Shown: positions 7,902-16,681, numbered from the stretch's first letter. The stretch is DNA of 64,000 nt from Asanoa ferruginea (GCF_003387075.1 NZ_QUMQ01000001.1:4464001-4528000), one strand, 5' to 3'. The notes: a model not told the origin generated them from the sequence alone. Translations and numbers: made by a program.

Positions 7902-8963
7902 GTGAGCCGGGCTCGGATCGCGTTGATCGTGGTGACGGTCGCTGTGCTCGCTGCCGCTCTGTTCGGCGGCGCCGCGGCCTGGCGAGGCTGGTTCAGCGAC
8001 CCGTCCGTCCCGTCGGCGCCCGACGCCCGGGCCAGCGCGACCGATGTCGTGACCGACCTGCGCGCACCCTGGGGGCTGGCGTTCCGGCCCGACGGCTCGG
8101 CTCTGGTGACCGAGCGCGACAGCAAGCGGATCCTGTCGGTCCAGGGCAACACCGCGCGCGAGGTGACGACGGTCGACGAGGCGCGGCCGGCGGGGGAGGG
8201 CGGCCTGCTCGGCATCGCCGTCGCACCGGCCGGTGACTGGGTCTACGTCTACTACACCGCGGCCGACGACAACCGGATCGCGCGGTTCCGGCCCGACCAG
8301 CCCGACGCCCGGTCGGTCGTGTTCACCGGCATCCCCAAGGCCGGCAACCACAACGGCGGGCGGATCGCGTTCGGCCCCGACGGGATGCTCTACGTCGGCA
8401 CGGGCGACGCGGGGCAGCGTGCGGCGGCGCAGGACCGGGCGAGCCTCGGCGGCAAGATCCTGCGGCTCACCCCGGAGGGTGCGCCGGCGCCCGGCAACCC
8501 GTTCGGCGTGACCCCGGTCTACAGCTACGGCCACCGCAACGTGCAGGGGCTGGCCTGGGACGCGAGCGGCGCGATGTTCGCCTCCGAGTTCGGCCAGAAC
8601 ACCTACGACGAGCTCAACCGGATCGAGGCCGGCCACAACTACGGGTGGCCCGAGGCCGAGGGTGCCTCCACCGACCCGGCCTTCACCAACCCCATCGCCA
8701 CCTGGCGTACGGCCGACGCGTCGCCGAGCGGGATCGCGGTGGGCCGCGACGGCCGGGTCGCGATGGCGTGCCTGCGCGGCGAGCGGCTCTACACGATCGG
8801 CACTGACGGCAGCGGCGCGCAGACGTTGCTCCGCGGCGAGCACGGCCGGCTCCGGCACGTCGCGACGGCGCCGGACGGGTCGATGTGGGTGCTCACGTCC
8901 AACCACGACGGCCGGGGCGATCCCGCGCCGGGCGACGACCGGATCCTGCGCCTCACCACCTGA
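7902..8963 (+). CDS. Secreted PQQ-dependent sugar dehydrogenase (GSDH beta-propeller)
   Basis: A ~353-residue quinoprotein of the soluble glucose/sorbosone dehydrogenase class, oxidising aldose sugars with PQQ. It begins with a signal-anchor-like helix ([23 protein letters not shown]), so it acts outside the membrane. Propeller signatures are [63 protein letters not shown] and [22 protein letters not shown], where the HN and GHRN residues contribute to PQQ and sugar binding. GTG at 7902 is chosen because a TATTCT box lies 6 bp upstream, consistent with a leaderless transcript. An in-frame GTG at 7866 would put a charged stretch before the signal helix. Confidence 0.88.
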   Translation: MSRARIALIVVTVAVLAAALFGGAAAWRGWFSDPSVPSAPDARASATDVVTDLRAPWGLAFRPDGSALVTERDSKRILSVQGNTAREVTTVDEARPAGEGGLLGIAVAPAGDWVYVYYTAADDNRIARFRPDQPDARSVVFTGIPKAGNHNGGRIAFGPDGMLYVGTGDAGQRAAAQDRASLGGKILRLTPEGAPAPGNPFGVTPVYSYGHRNVQGLAWDASGAMFASEFGQNTYDELNRIEAGHNYGWPEAEGASTDPAFTNPIATWRTADASPSGIAVGRDGRVAMACLRGERLYTIGTDGSGAQTLLRGEHGRLRHVATAPDGSMWVLTSNHDGRGDPAPGDDRILRLTT

Positions 8964-9051
8964 CACCGGTGATTTCGCCGATGCGCGGCTGGCCGGCCGC
9001 GCCAAACACTGGTCAACGTCGATGTCCCCCGACGGACCAGGAGCCCCCCAC

Positions 9052-9915
9052 GTGAAGACAGCCATCCGTCTCGCCGCCGCGGTCGCGGTCGCCACCCTCG
9101 CCGTCGGCGTGGCCGGCGTGCCGAACGCCCTCGCCGCCGACAACCCCTACGAGCGCGGCCCCGCTCCGACCACCGCGATCCTGGACGCCTCGCGCGGCCC
9201 GTTCGCCACCGCCCAGACCACCGTGTCGTCGCTGGTCAGCGGCTTCGGCGGCGGCATCATTTATTACCCGACGAGCACCAGCGAGGGTACGTTCGGCGGC
9301 ATCGCGATCTCGCCGGGCTACACCGCGGCGTGGTCGAGCATCAGTTGGCTCGGCCCGCGACTCGCGTCGCACGGTTTCGTGGTCATCGGCATCGAGACCA
9401 ACAGCCGGCTGGACCAGCCCGCCAGCCGGGGTCAGCAGCTCCTCGCCGCCCTGGACTACCTGGTCAACAGCAGTTCGGTGCGGACCCGGGTGGACAGCAC
9501 CCGGCTCGCCGTCGCTGGGCACTCGATGGGTGGCGGTGGCACCCTCGAGGCGGCCTCCGACCGGCCGTCGTTGCAGGCCGCGATCCCGCTCGCGCCGTGG
9601 AACACCGACAAGTCGTGGACCGAGTTGCGGGTGCCGACGCTGATCATCGGTGGCGAGAGCGACACGGTCGCGCCGGTGTCGTCGCACTCGATCCCGTTCT
9701 ACAACAGCATCCCGGCCTCGGCGGAGAAGGCCTACCTGGAGCTCAACAACGCCAGCCACTTCTTCCCGCAGTCCGTCAACACCCCGACCGGCCGGCAGAT
9801 GGTCGCCTGGCTCAAGCGGTTCGTCGACAACGACACCCGCTACGAGCAGTTCCTCTGCCCCGGCCCGTCCGGCAGCGCGATCGACGAATACCGCAACACC
9901 TGCCCCAGCGCCTGA
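9052..9915 (+). CDS. Secreted cutinase / polyester hydrolase (type I PET-hydrolase-like)
   Basis: A 287-residue secreted alpha/beta hydrolase. A signal peptide ([22 protein letters not shown]) precedes a mature protein starting [20 protein letters not shown], nearly identical in pattern to Thermobifida cutinases. The nucleophile elbow is GHSMGGGG, the acid GESDTVAP, and the base His lies in NASHFFP. The oxyanion/aromatic loop ISPGYTA and the [22 protein letters not shown] ending with two cysteines (LCPGP...NTCPS) complete the family signature. Substrates in the family are cutin and synthetic polyesters including PET. GTG at 9052 is fixed by AGGAG eight bases upstream. A hairpin terminator follows. 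It sits next to a secreted sugar dehydrogenase. Confidence 0.93.
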   Translation: MKTAIRLAAAVAVATLAVGVAGVPNALAADNPYERGPAPTTAILDASRGPFATAQTTVSSLVSGFGGGIIYYPTSTSEGTFGGIAISPGYTAAWSSISWLGPRLASHGFVVIGIETNSRLDQPASRGQQLLAALDYLVNSSSVRTRVDSTRLAVAGHSMGGGGTLEAASDRPSLQAAIPLAPWNTDKSWTELRVPTLIIGGESDTVAPVSSHSIPFYNSIPASAEKAYLELNNASHFFPQSVNTPTGRQMVAWLKRFVDNDTRYEQFLCPGPSGSAIDEYRNTCPSA

Positions 9916-9933
9916 GCGAACCCCGTCCGACAG

Positions 9934-9961
9934 AGGCGCCCGTCAATCGACGGGCGTCTTT
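9934..9961 (+). terminator. Rho-independent terminator after the cutinase gene
   Basis: GGCGCCCGTC and GACGGGCGTC flank a short loop and are followed by TTT, 19 bp past the stop codon. Confidence 0.75.
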
Positions 9962-9997
9962 GTTGCGGGGAGCTTTCGGATAGGTGACACTGGATAC

Positions 9998-12769
9998 ATG
10001 TTTGTTGCACCGGCAGTGCAGATACCTGTGCTGCGCGGTCGCGCCGGCGAGCAGGCGGTGATCGGCCACCTGCTCCGGCGGGCGGCGGAGGGGCACGGCG
10101 GCGTCCTGCTGATCGAGGGCGATCCGGGTTCCGGTCGCAGCGCACTGCTCGCCCACGCGGTGCGGCAGGCGCCGGGATTCACCCGGATGCACGTGCTCGG
10201 GCTGCCCGGCGAGGGCGACCTGCCCTACGCGGCGCTGCACCGCATGCCCTTCGCGCAACCGGGCCGCCGCCCGCGCACCGCAGAGCAGCGGCTGCGGCTG
10301 TGCACCCGGGTGCTCGACGCGGTCGTCGCGCGCAGCCGGGAGCGGCCGGTGCTGTGCCTGGTCGACGACGCCGAGCGGGTCGACCCGCCGTCGCTGGAGG
10401 TGCTCGCGTTCCTGGCCCGGCGGGCCGGCGAACACCGGATCGCGGTCCTCTTCGCCGGCACCACCGGGCCGCCGGTCGACGGCACCGCGCTGCGGCTGGC
10501 GCCGCTCGATCCGACCACCGCCGCCGACGTGCTCGCCGACCACGGCGTCGGTGGCGTGCTTGCCGGCCACGGGGTCGGTGGCGTGCTTGCCGGCCACGGG
10601 GTCGGCGGCGTGCTCGCCGACCACGGCGTCGGTGGCGTGCTTGCCGGCCACGGGGTCGGTGGCGTGCTCGCCGACCACGGCGTCGGTGGCGTGCTTGCCG
10701 GCCACGGGGTCGGTGGCGTGCTTGCCGGCCACGGCGTCGGCGGGCTGCTTGCCGAGACGCTGGTCGGCTTGGCCGGCGGCAATCCGGCCGCGCTGCACGA
10801 CCTGGCCCGATCGCTCACGCCGGGGCAGCGGCGCGGCGCCGAGCCACCACCCACGGGGCTGCCGGCCGACGGTGCGCTGCGCCGGGCGTACCGCATCCGG
10901 TTGCGCTCCTTGCCTCCGACCACCCGGCGGGCGCTGCTGCTGCTCGCCCTCGACGACGGTCTTGATCCCGCGGCGCTGGCTCGGCTCGGCGGCGGCGCGC
11001 TCGCCGCGGCCGAGCGCTGCGGCCTGCTGCGCGATGCCGGCTTCACCCACCCGGCGGCCCGTGAGGTGGTCCGCGACGACGCCACCCTGGCCGAGCGCCA
11101 GCGGGCCCACCGGGTGCTGGCCCGGCTGCTGACCGGCGACGCCCACCGGCTGCGCCGGCTGCTGCACCTGGCGGCAGCCACCCCACCGCCCGACGCCCGG
11201 CTGGCCGGCGAGATCGAGCGGGCGGCGGGCTCGGTGGTCGACTGCCGGGTCGGTTCGGTCGCGCTGGAACGGGCGGCGGAACTGACCCCCGACGCCGGGC
11301 CCGCGTCCGCGCGCCGGGTGGCCGCGGCCCGGTACGCCTGGCTCGGTGGCGACCCGGCGCGGGCCCGCCGGCTGCTGGCCCGATCGGGCGCGACCGGCTC
11401 GCTGCTCGCCGGCGAGATCGCGCTGCGCGGCGGCACCGCCGGCGCGGCGTTCGAGTTGCTGCTGGCCGCGGCCGACGAGCTGACCGCCACCCGGCCCGAC
11501 CTGGCCTGGCGGGCACTGGTGCTGGCCGGCGAGGCGGTCTGTCTCGACGGCAACCACGGCCGCTACGCCCAGGTGCTCCGGCGGGCCGCCGTGCTGCGCC
11601 GCCGTGGCGCCCTCGACCCGCTGCGCTCCGCGCAGGTCGCGGGGCTCGCGGCGGTGCTCCGCGGCGACCACGAGCGGGCCCGGCCGGCGCTGCGCTCGGT
11701 GCTCGACGCGGCCACGTCCGACCCCGAGGAGCTGACCTCCGCGGCCACCGCCGGGCTGCTGCTCGGAGACGACGCCGCGGCGCACCGGACCCTGGAGCGG
11801 GCGGCGGAACTGGCCCGGTCGAGCGGGGCGGTCGCGCTGCTGCCGCGGGTGCTCGAGCTGCGTACCTTCGTCGAATATTGGATGGGTTCCTACGAGGCCG
11901 CGGCGGCGAGCGCGCGGGAGGGCCTCGAGGTCGCCCGGGCGTGCGGCCAGCACGCCGCCGCCGGCAACCTGGTCGGCCTGCTGGCGCTGCTGGCCGCGTT
12001 GCGCGGCGACGCGCCCGAGTGCATGCGGTGGATGCGCGAGCTGCGCTCCGGTTCGCACGCCAGCCGGCCCCGCGCCCTGGTGCAATGGGCCCTCGCGGTG
12101 CTCGACCTGGTCGCCGGCCGGTCCGCGGACGCGCTGCGCCGGCTGGTCACGATGGCCGACGCCACCGTGTTGATCCAGATGACCGCCGCGCCCTATCTGG
12201 TGGAAGCGGCGGCTGGGGCCGGTGACCCGGCGGCCGCCGATGCCGCGGCGGCGGTGTTCGACCGCTGGGCCGCGGCGACCGGTGACCCGACCCGGCGCGC
12301 CCTCGCCGCCCGCTGCCGCGCCCTGCTCGCCCCGCGCGGCAGCGAGGCGGCGCTGGCCGAGTTCGAGCAGGCGCTGCGGCTGCACCCGGCCGACGGTGGC
12401 GACTTCGAGCGGGCCCGCACCGAGTTGCTGCTCGGCCGTGACCTGCGCCGGGCCCGGCACCCCCGGGACGCCCGCCCACACCTGCACCGCGCGGCCGAGG
12501 GCTTCGCCCTGGTCGACATGCCGGTCTGGGCCGCGCAGGCGACCACCGAGCTGCGCGCGGCGGGGGAGGCGTGCGACCTACCGGCGCCGCCCGGGCTCTC
12601 GCTGACCGCGCAGCAGCAGCGGATCGCCCAGCTCGTGGCCGGCGGTGCGACCAACCGCGAGGTCGCGGCCCAGCTCTTCCTCTCGACCAGGACCGTCGAC
12701 CACCACCTGCGCAATATCTTCAGCCGGCTCGGTGTCCGCTCCCGGACGGAGCTGGCCCGCACCTTGTGA
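9998..12769 (+). CDS. Large ATP-binding LuxR-family (LAL-type) regulator with internal nonapeptide repeats
   Basis: A 923-residue regulator. The N-terminal AAA/NACHT-like ATPase has a Walker A of GDPGSGRS (41-48), in which the usual Lys is Arg, and a Walker B CLVDDAERV. The middle is an alpha-helical solenoid, and the last ~60 residues are a LuxR helix-turn-helix (LTAQQQRIAQLVAGGATNREVAAQL ... TVDHHLRNIFSRLGVRSR). Residues 181-252 are eight tandem copies of a nine-residue unit (HGVGGVLA preceded by D or G), inserted between the ATPase core strands. LAL proteins activate transcription in response to metabolites such as maltose. The target here is unknown; the adjacent cutinase or methyltransferase are candidates. 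ATG at 9998 has no clear ribosome binding site. Confidence 0.88.
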   Translation: MFVAPAVQIPVLRGRAGEQAVIGHLLRRAAEGHGGVLLIEGDPGSGRSALLAHAVRQAPGFTRMHVLGLPGEGDLPYAALHRMPFAQPGRRPRTAEQRLRLCTRVLDAVVARSRERPVLCLVDDAERVDPPSLEVLAFLARRAGEHRIAVLFAGTTGPPVDGTALRLAPLDPTTAADVLADHGVGGVLAGHGVGGVLAGHGVGGVLADHGVGGVLAGHGVGGVLADHGVGGVLAGHGVGGVLAGHGVGGLLAETLVGLAGGNPAALHDLARSLTPGQRRGAEPPPTGLPADGALRRAYRIRLRSLPPTTRRALLLLALDDGLDPAALARLGGGALAAAERCGLLRDAGFTHPAAREVVRDDATLAERQRAHRVLARLLTGDAHRLRRLLHLAAATPPPDARLAGEIERAAGSVVDCRVGSVALERAAELTPDAGPASARRVAAARYAWLGGDPARARRLLARSGATGSLLAGEIALRGGTAGAAFELLLAAADELTATRPDLAWRALVLAGEAVCLDGNHGRYAQVLRRAAVLRRRGALDPLRSAQVAGLAAVLRGDHERARPALRSVLDAATSDPEELTSAATAGLLLGDDAAAHRTLERAAELARSSGAVALLPRVLELRTFVEYWMGSYEAAAASAREGLEVARACGQHAAAGNLVGLLALLAALRGDAPECMRWMRELRSGSHASRPRALVQWALAVLDLVAGRSADALRRLVTMADATVLIQMTAAPYLVEAAAGAGDPAAADAAAAVFDRWAAATGDPTRRALAARCRALLAPRGSEAALAEFEQALRLHPADGGDFERARTELLLGRDLRRARHPRDARPHLHRAAEGFALVDMPVWAAQATTELRAAGEACDLPAPPGLSLTAQQQRIAQLVAGGATNREVAAQLFLSTRTVDHHLRNIFSRLGVRSRTELARTL
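10538..10753 (+). repeat. 27-bp minisatellite, eight tandem in-frame copies
   Basis: Eight consecutive 27-bp units run from 10538 to 10753, each encoding (D/G)HGVGGVLA. Copies differ by only a few third-position changes, and GAC/GGC alternation at the first codon distinguishes D- from G-type units in the order D G G D G D G G. Near-identity at the DNA level points to recent expansion. Confidence 0.92.
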
Positions 12770-12791
12770 TAGGCATCAATGCGTGGCTGTG

Positions 12792-13631
12792 GTGCGGGTG
12801 GAGACGACGGCAGTAGGTGTGGCCCTGATGCGGGCACTGGAGGCCGACGTCCCGGTCGGTCAGCGGCTGCTCGACGATCCGGTCTCGGGCCGGCTGCTCG
12901 CCGGCTGGCCCGGCCTGGTAGCCCGCCATCGGCCGGCCCGCGTCACGCTCGGCCGGCTGGCCGAGGTGGCGATGCCCGGGATGCGCGGCACGGCCGTCTG
13001 CCGCACCCGGGTCGTCGACGACTGGTGCCGCGCCGCGCTGGCCGCCGGCGCCGCGCAGGCGGTGATCGTCGGGGCTGGCCTCGACACCCGGCCCTACCGG
13101 CTCGCCGAGTTGGCGGGCGTGCCGGTTTGGGAGGTCGACCTGCCGCGCACCCAGGCGATCAAACGCGCGGCGCTGGCCCGGGCGCTCGGCACGCCACCGG
13201 CCAATGTGCGCTATCTGGCCGCCGACCTCAACGCCGGCCCGCCCGGCGCCCTGCTCGCGGACGCGGGGTTCGACCCCGGCGTGCCGACGCTGGTGCTGTT
13301 CGAGGCGGTCGCGCAATACCTGCCGGAGTCGTCGGTCGGGCCGGTGTTGGCCTGGGCCGGCTCGTTGGCGCCGGGGAGCCGGCTGGTCTTCACCTACCTG
13401 CCGCGGCGGGTGATCGAGCAGCGGGCCCGCGGAGCCCGGCGCTATGGCTGGCTGAGCGCGTTCGACCCGGCGCGGCTGGCGGCGGTGCTGGCCGGCCATG
13501 GCCTGGTGCTGGGCGACGACCTCGGTGCCGCCGACTATCGAGGCCGCTATCCGGAACTAGCCGGGCGCCGGCTCTCGTTGCGCGAGATCGAGCGGGTCGC
13601 CGTGGCGGAAGTGAAGCCCGCCAGCACGTGA
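12792..13631 (+). CDS. SAM-dependent methyltransferase (TIGR00027 / leucine carboxyl methyltransferase-like)
   Basis: About 279 residues. The SAM-binding motif VIVGAGLDTRPYRL and the preceding RTRVVDDWCRAAL are hallmarks of the TIGR00027 family, abundant in actinobacteria and related to leucine carboxyl/polyketide O-methyltransferases. An acidic strand end (VPVWEVDLPRTQAIKR) and a VLFEAVAQYLP motif follow. The substrate is unknown. Several GTG codons in a row (12783, 12789, 12792) could start it. 12792 is chosen because the family's TA-x-GVALxRA opening comes soon after. The last 85 bp overlap the convergent TetR gene. Confidence 0.82.
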   Translation: MRVETTAVGVALMRALEADVPVGQRLLDDPVSGRLLAGWPGLVARHRPARVTLGRLAEVAMPGMRGTAVCRTRVVDDWCRAALAAGAAQAVIVGAGLDTRPYRLAELAGVPVWEVDLPRTQAIKRAALARALGTPPANVRYLAADLNAGPPGALLADAGFDPGVPTLVLFEAVAQYLPESSVGPVLAWAGSLAPGSRLVFTYLPRRVIEQRARGARRYGWLSAFDPARLAAVLAGHGLVLGDDLGAADYRGRYPELAGRRLSLREIERVAVAEVKPAST

Positions 13632-14179
13632 CGCAGGGCGCTGGCCAGGTCGGCGCGGTTCTCCGGGGTGCCCGGCGCCGGTGCGGTCAGTGCGCCCGCG
13701 CCGGCCAGGCGGTCGAAGAGCAGACCGTCTACACAGGCCACGAAGTGGTCGCCGGCCTGGGCCGGGTTGGCCACGCCGGCCGCTTCCATCAGCGCGCGGG
13801 CCTGCTCGCGGGAGGACCGGCCGTACTCCAGGATGGTCCTTAGGTCCGGGTGGTGAGTCGCCTCCAGCAGGCAGGCGTAGCGCGCCAGAGTGCGCTCCCG
13901 GCCCGTGGTCAGCCAACTGTCGAGCAGCGCGGCGACCGCGTCGGCGAAGCCGGTCCCGGGGCTTGGCGTCACCGCCCGCGCGGCGAGGTCTTCGTTGTCG
14001 AGGTCGGCCAGGCGGCGGACGAGCGCCTCGATCAGCGCCTTGCGGGTGCGGAAGTAGGCCGACGTGGTGCCCAGCGGCAGCGCCGCCCGGGCATCGACGG
14101 CCCGGTGGGTGAGGCCGCGCATGCCGTGCTCGGCGACCACGGAGATCGCGGCGTCGGTGAGGTCGGTGAACCGGGTCAC
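13547..14179 (-). CDS. TetR-family repressor of the adjacent FAD monooxygenase
   Basis: 210 residues. The N-terminal helix-turn-helix reads DAAISVVAEHGMRGLTHRAVDARAALPLGTTSAYFRTRKALIEAL, the standard TetR pattern with a TTSAYFRT recognition helix. The C-terminal ligand domain is poorly conserved, as usual. GTG at 14179 starts just inside a pair of palindromes shared with the divergent monooxygenase gene, the classic TetR/effector-enzyme layout. Its last codons overlap the convergent methyltransferase gene by 85 bp. Confidence 0.88.
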   Translation of the reverse strand: MTRFTDLTDAAISVVAEHGMRGLTHRAVDARAALPLGTTSAYFRTRKALIEALVRRLADLDNEDLAARAVTPSPGTGFADAVAALLDSWLTTGRERTLARYACLLEATHHPDLRTILEYGRSSREQARALMEAAGVANPAQAGDHFVACVDGLLFDRLAGAGALTAPAPGTPENRADLASALRHVLAGFTSATATRSISRNESRRPASSG

Positions 14180-14187
14180 GCGGTGTA

Positions 14188-14221
14188 TTCTACGGCTGTA
14201 GAAGTTTCTACAGTTGTAGAA
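14188..14221. promoter_or_regulatory. Two tandem TetR operators
   Basis: TTCTACGGCTGTAGAA (14188-14203) and TTCTACAGTTGTAGAA (14206-14221) are two inverted repeats with identical 6-bp arms (TTCTAC/GTAGAA) and 4-bp spacers, centred 18 bp apart between the divergent start codons. That spacing suggests two TetR dimers bound close together along the DNA. Confidence 0.85.
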
Positions 14222-14233
14222 GGGCGGGAACCC

Positions 14234-15592
14234 ATGGCGACGGCGGTCGTGGTCGGTGCGGGGATCGGTGGGCTCAGCGCGGCGATCGGGCTGCGCCGCC
14301 GCGGCTGGGACGTGACGGTGCTGGAGCGGGCGCCGCGGATCGAGGCGGTGGGCGCCGGGCTCACGCTGTTGGCCAACGGGCTCCGCGCTTTGGATGCGCT
14401 TGGTGTCGGCGCGGCGGTCCGGGCCGAGGGCCAGGTCGAGGCGGCCGGCGGGCTGCGCACGCCCGACGGGACGTGGCTGAGCCGGATCGACAGTGCCGCG
14501 CTGACCAGGGCGCTGGGCACGTCGGCGCTCGGCATCCACCGGGCGACCTTGCACCGGGTGCTCGCCGACGCGCTCCCACCCGGCACGCTGGTGCTCGGCG
14601 CGGAGGTCTCCGAAGTCGTCGCCGGCGCGGGCCAACCGGTCCACGGCCGCGAGGTCATCGGCGGCGCGGGCCGACCGGTTCACGGCGGCGACGCCGCGGG
14701 TGGCGTCCCGGCCGGCGGCGGCGGGGGCCGACCGTTTCACGGCGGCGAGGCCGCGGGCGGCGCGGGCCGACCGGTCAGCGGCGGGGAGGCCGTGGGTGGC
14801 GTCCCGGCCGGCGGCGGGGGCCGACCGGTCGGCGGCGGCGAGGTCGTTGGCGGTGCGCGGCCGCGGGTCGATGGGCGCGAGGTCGATCTGGTGGTGGCCG
14901 CTGACGGGATCAACAGCGCGGTCCGGCGGCGGTTGTGGCCGGACCTGCCGGCGCCGGCCTACGCCGGGTCGACCGCGTGGCGGGGTGTGACCACGGAGGC
15001 CTGGACGGGCGCGCCGCTCGTCGGGATCACCTGGGGCGAGGGTGCCGAGTTCGGCATGGTGCCGCTCGGTGACGGCCGGGCCTACTGGTTCGGCGCGGTC
15101 ACCTCGCCGCCCGGCGCGTGGCACGACGACGAGTTGGCGGCGGTCCGCGCGCGGTTCGGCCACTGGCACGATCCGATCCCGGCGCTGATGGCGGCCAGCG
15201 ACACGGTGCTGCGCGACGACATCTACCAGCTCGCCACCCCGCTGCCGTCCTACGTGGATGGCGGAGTGGTGCTGCTCGGCGACGCCGCGCACGCGATGAC
15301 GCCCAACCTCGGTCAGGGCGCCAACCAGGCGCTGGAGGACGCGGTCGTGCTGGCGTCGGTGTGTGATCCGGCCGGCGAGCTCGGCCCGGCGCTGGCGGCC
15401 TACGACGCCCAGCGGCGCCCGCGGTCGCAGGCGGTGGCCCGGGCCGCCTACCAGGCGGGACGGTTCGGGCAGCAGCTACGGAACCCGGTCGCGGTGACGC
15501 TGCGCAACACGCTAATCCGGCTGACCCCGCCGCGGGCCGGTCTGCGGTCGATGCTCCGTTACGTCGACTGGACGCCGCCCGAACTGCCGTAG
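14234..15592 (+). CDS. FAD-dependent monooxygenase (salicylate-hydroxylase-like) with a glycine-rich insertion
   Basis: A 452-residue class A flavoprotein hydroxylase. FAD motifs are VVGAGIGGLSAAIGLRRRGW (N-terminus), DLVVAADGINSAVRR (DG motif) and GDAAHAMTPNLGQGANQALEDA (GD motif). Such enzymes hydroxylate aromatic or polyketide substrates using NAD(P)H and O2. Between the strand ending VSEVVAGAG and the DG motif lies an ~80-residue Gly/Pro/His-rich insert (roughly residues 130-215) made of two 96-bp units, where homologues have a short loop. The insert sits close to where the FAD domain continues and may hamper folding. The adjacent TetR repressor controls it. Confidence 0.85.
   Translation: MATAVVVGAGIGGLSAAIGLRRRGWDVTVLERAPRIEAVGAGLTLLANGLRALDALGVGAAVRAEGQVEAAGGLRTPDGTWLSRIDSAALTRALGTSALGIHRATLHRVLADALPPGTLVLGAEVSEVVAGAGQPVHGREVIGGAGRPVHGGDAAGGVPAGGGGGRPFHGGEAAGGAGRPVSGGEAVGGVPAGGGGRPVGGGEVVGGARPRVDGREVDLVVAADGINSAVRRRLWPDLPAPAYAGSTAWRGVTTEAWTGAPLVGITWGEGAEFGMVPLGDGRAYWFGAVTSPPGAWHDDELAAVRARFGHWHDPIPALMAASDTVLRDDIYQLATPLPSYVDGGVVLLGDAAHAMTPNLGQGANQALEDAVVLASVCDPAGELGPALAAYDAQRRPRSQAVARAAYQAGRFGQQLRNPVAVTLRNTLIRLTPPRAGLRSMLRYVDWTPPELP
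14665..14856 (+). repeat. 96-bp in-frame duplication in the FAD monooxygenase
   Basis: Two 96-bp (32-codon) units, starting at 14665 and 14761, each encode two GRPV-type half units (GRPVHGGDAAGGVPAGGGGG). It is in frame and close to identical at the DNA level. Confidence 0.75.
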
Positions 15593-15601
15593 GCTTGTCG
15601 G

Positions 15602-15949
15602 ATGGCCGACAGCACGGTGGAACGGCTGCGCGCCGAGCGGCGTGACACGGTCGCGCAGATCGACACCCTGAGCCAGGTGGTCGACGGCATCGTGACGGCG
15701 CAGACCGGCACGGCGACCGACGACGAGCACGACCCCGAGGGCCAGACGATCGCCTACGAGCGGGCGCAGGCGGGCGCCATCCTGCAAAGGGCCCGCGACC
15801 GGCTGGCGGCGATCGACCGGGCGCTGGAGCGCGTGGCCGACGACAGCTATGGCCGGTGCGAGCGCTGCGGCCAGCCGATCGATCCCGAACGCCTGGCCGC
15901 CCTGCCGGCGACCCGCACCTGCATCACCTGCGCGGCGGCCAAGCGCTGA
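15602..15949 (+). CDS. DksA/TraR-type zinc-finger protein
   Basis: 115 residues. An N-terminal helical hairpin (ERLRAERRDTVAQIDTLSQ ... AILQRARDRLAAIDRALERV) is followed by a C4 zinc finger, CERCGQPIDPERLAALPATRTCITC. DksA-family proteins enter the RNA polymerase secondary channel, and actinobacterial members of this short type are RNA-polymerase-associated regulators. The coiled-coil tip lacks the canonical DxxDxA motif, so E. coli-like DksA activity should not be assumed. It starts 9 bp after the FAD monooxygenase and may be read through from it. Confidence 0.85.
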   Translation: MADSTVERLRAERRDTVAQIDTLSQVVDGIVTAQTGTATDDEHDPEGQTIAYERAQAGAILQRARDRLAAIDRALERVADDSYGRCERCGQPIDPERLAALPATRTCITCAAAKR

Positions 15950-15955
15950 GCGGGA

Positions 15956-16681
15956 TCAGCCCTCGCGAGCCGCCGCGAGCTGGCTGAGCGCCTGGGTCTC
16001 GCTGCCCGCGTTGGGCGCGTCGACACCCAGCGCGCGGAGCTGGCCCTGCATGAACGCGACGAGCTGAGCGCGGTAGTCGCGGTCGAACTGCTGCAACGCC
16101 TCGATCTCCTGCTGCAACGCCTCGCGCTGCGCCTGGAGGCCACCGACCGCCTCTTCGTAGCGGCGCTGCGCGTCTTGCTCGAGCGCGTCGGCCGCGTCCT
16201 GCGCATCCTGGGTGATCTGCTCGGCGTTGGCCTGCGCGTCGGCGACCAGCCGCTCCGCGGTGTCGTTGGACTCGTTGGCGAGCTGCTCGGCGTTGCCCTG
16301 TGCCTCGTTGAGCACCCGATCGGCCTCGCGGCGGATGTCGTCGGAGTGTGCGGCCGCGTCGCGAGCGGACTGCTCCGCCGAAGCACGGGCGTCGGCCAGG
16401 ACCTTGTCGGCCTGACGGCGCATCTCGTCGGAGTAGCCCTGCGCCTCGCGGGCGACCTGGTCGCCGGCCTGGCGCGCATCGGCCAATATCCGCTCGGACT
16501 GGCGCTGCGCGGCCGCGACATGCTCGTCGGCGGTGCGCTGGGCGAGCGTCAGCACGGCGAGTGCCTGGTGAGAGTTGGGGTCGGGGAAGGCATCGCTTGG
16601 CTCACCCATTTGCTGCCCATTGTCCGGAGCGACACCGCCGAACAGCCCCTTCACACGGCCCTTTACCCGGTTGTCAGTCAC
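15956..16681 (-). CDS. DivIVA-like long coiled-coil protein
   Basis: 241 residues, nearly all a heptad coiled coil from ~45 to 205 with recurring ADxAR/ANAEQ/DAQ blocks (ILADARQAGDQVAREAQGYS, VLADARASAEQSARDAAAHS). After a short disordered N-terminus carrying basic residues it lacks the DivIVA N-terminal membrane hook, so it resembles the rod part of DivIVA/FilP-type cytoskeletal proteins. A role in cell architecture is inferred only from this. GTG at 16681 is set by GGAGG seven bases upstream. Confidence 0.7.
   Translation of the reverse strand: MTDNRVKGRVKGLFGGVAPDNGQQMGEPSDAFPDPNSHQALAVLTLAQRTADEHVAAAQRQSERILADARQAGDQVAREAQGYSDEMRRQADKVLADARASAEQSARDAAAHSDDIRREADRVLNEAQGNAEQLANESNDTAERLVADAQANAEQITQDAQDAADALEQDAQRRYEEAVGGLQAQREALQQEIEALQQFDRDYRAQLVAFMQGQLRALGVDAPNAGSETQALSQLAAAREG

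Noticed and set aside
7539-9143. Minus-strand open frame of ~530 codons opposite the sugar dehydrogenase
   Set aside because: Shadow of the dehydrogenase gene; spans two unrelated small genes.
9812-12487. Long minus-strand open frame (about 890 codons) opposite the LuxR gene
   Set aside because: Gln/Arg/Gly-rich shadow of a high-G+C gene on the other strand; no domain, and it crosses two genes.
14180-15292. Long N-terminal extension of the TetR frame
   Set aside because: It is antisense to the FAD monooxygenase and crosses the operators; TetR homology begins at 14179.
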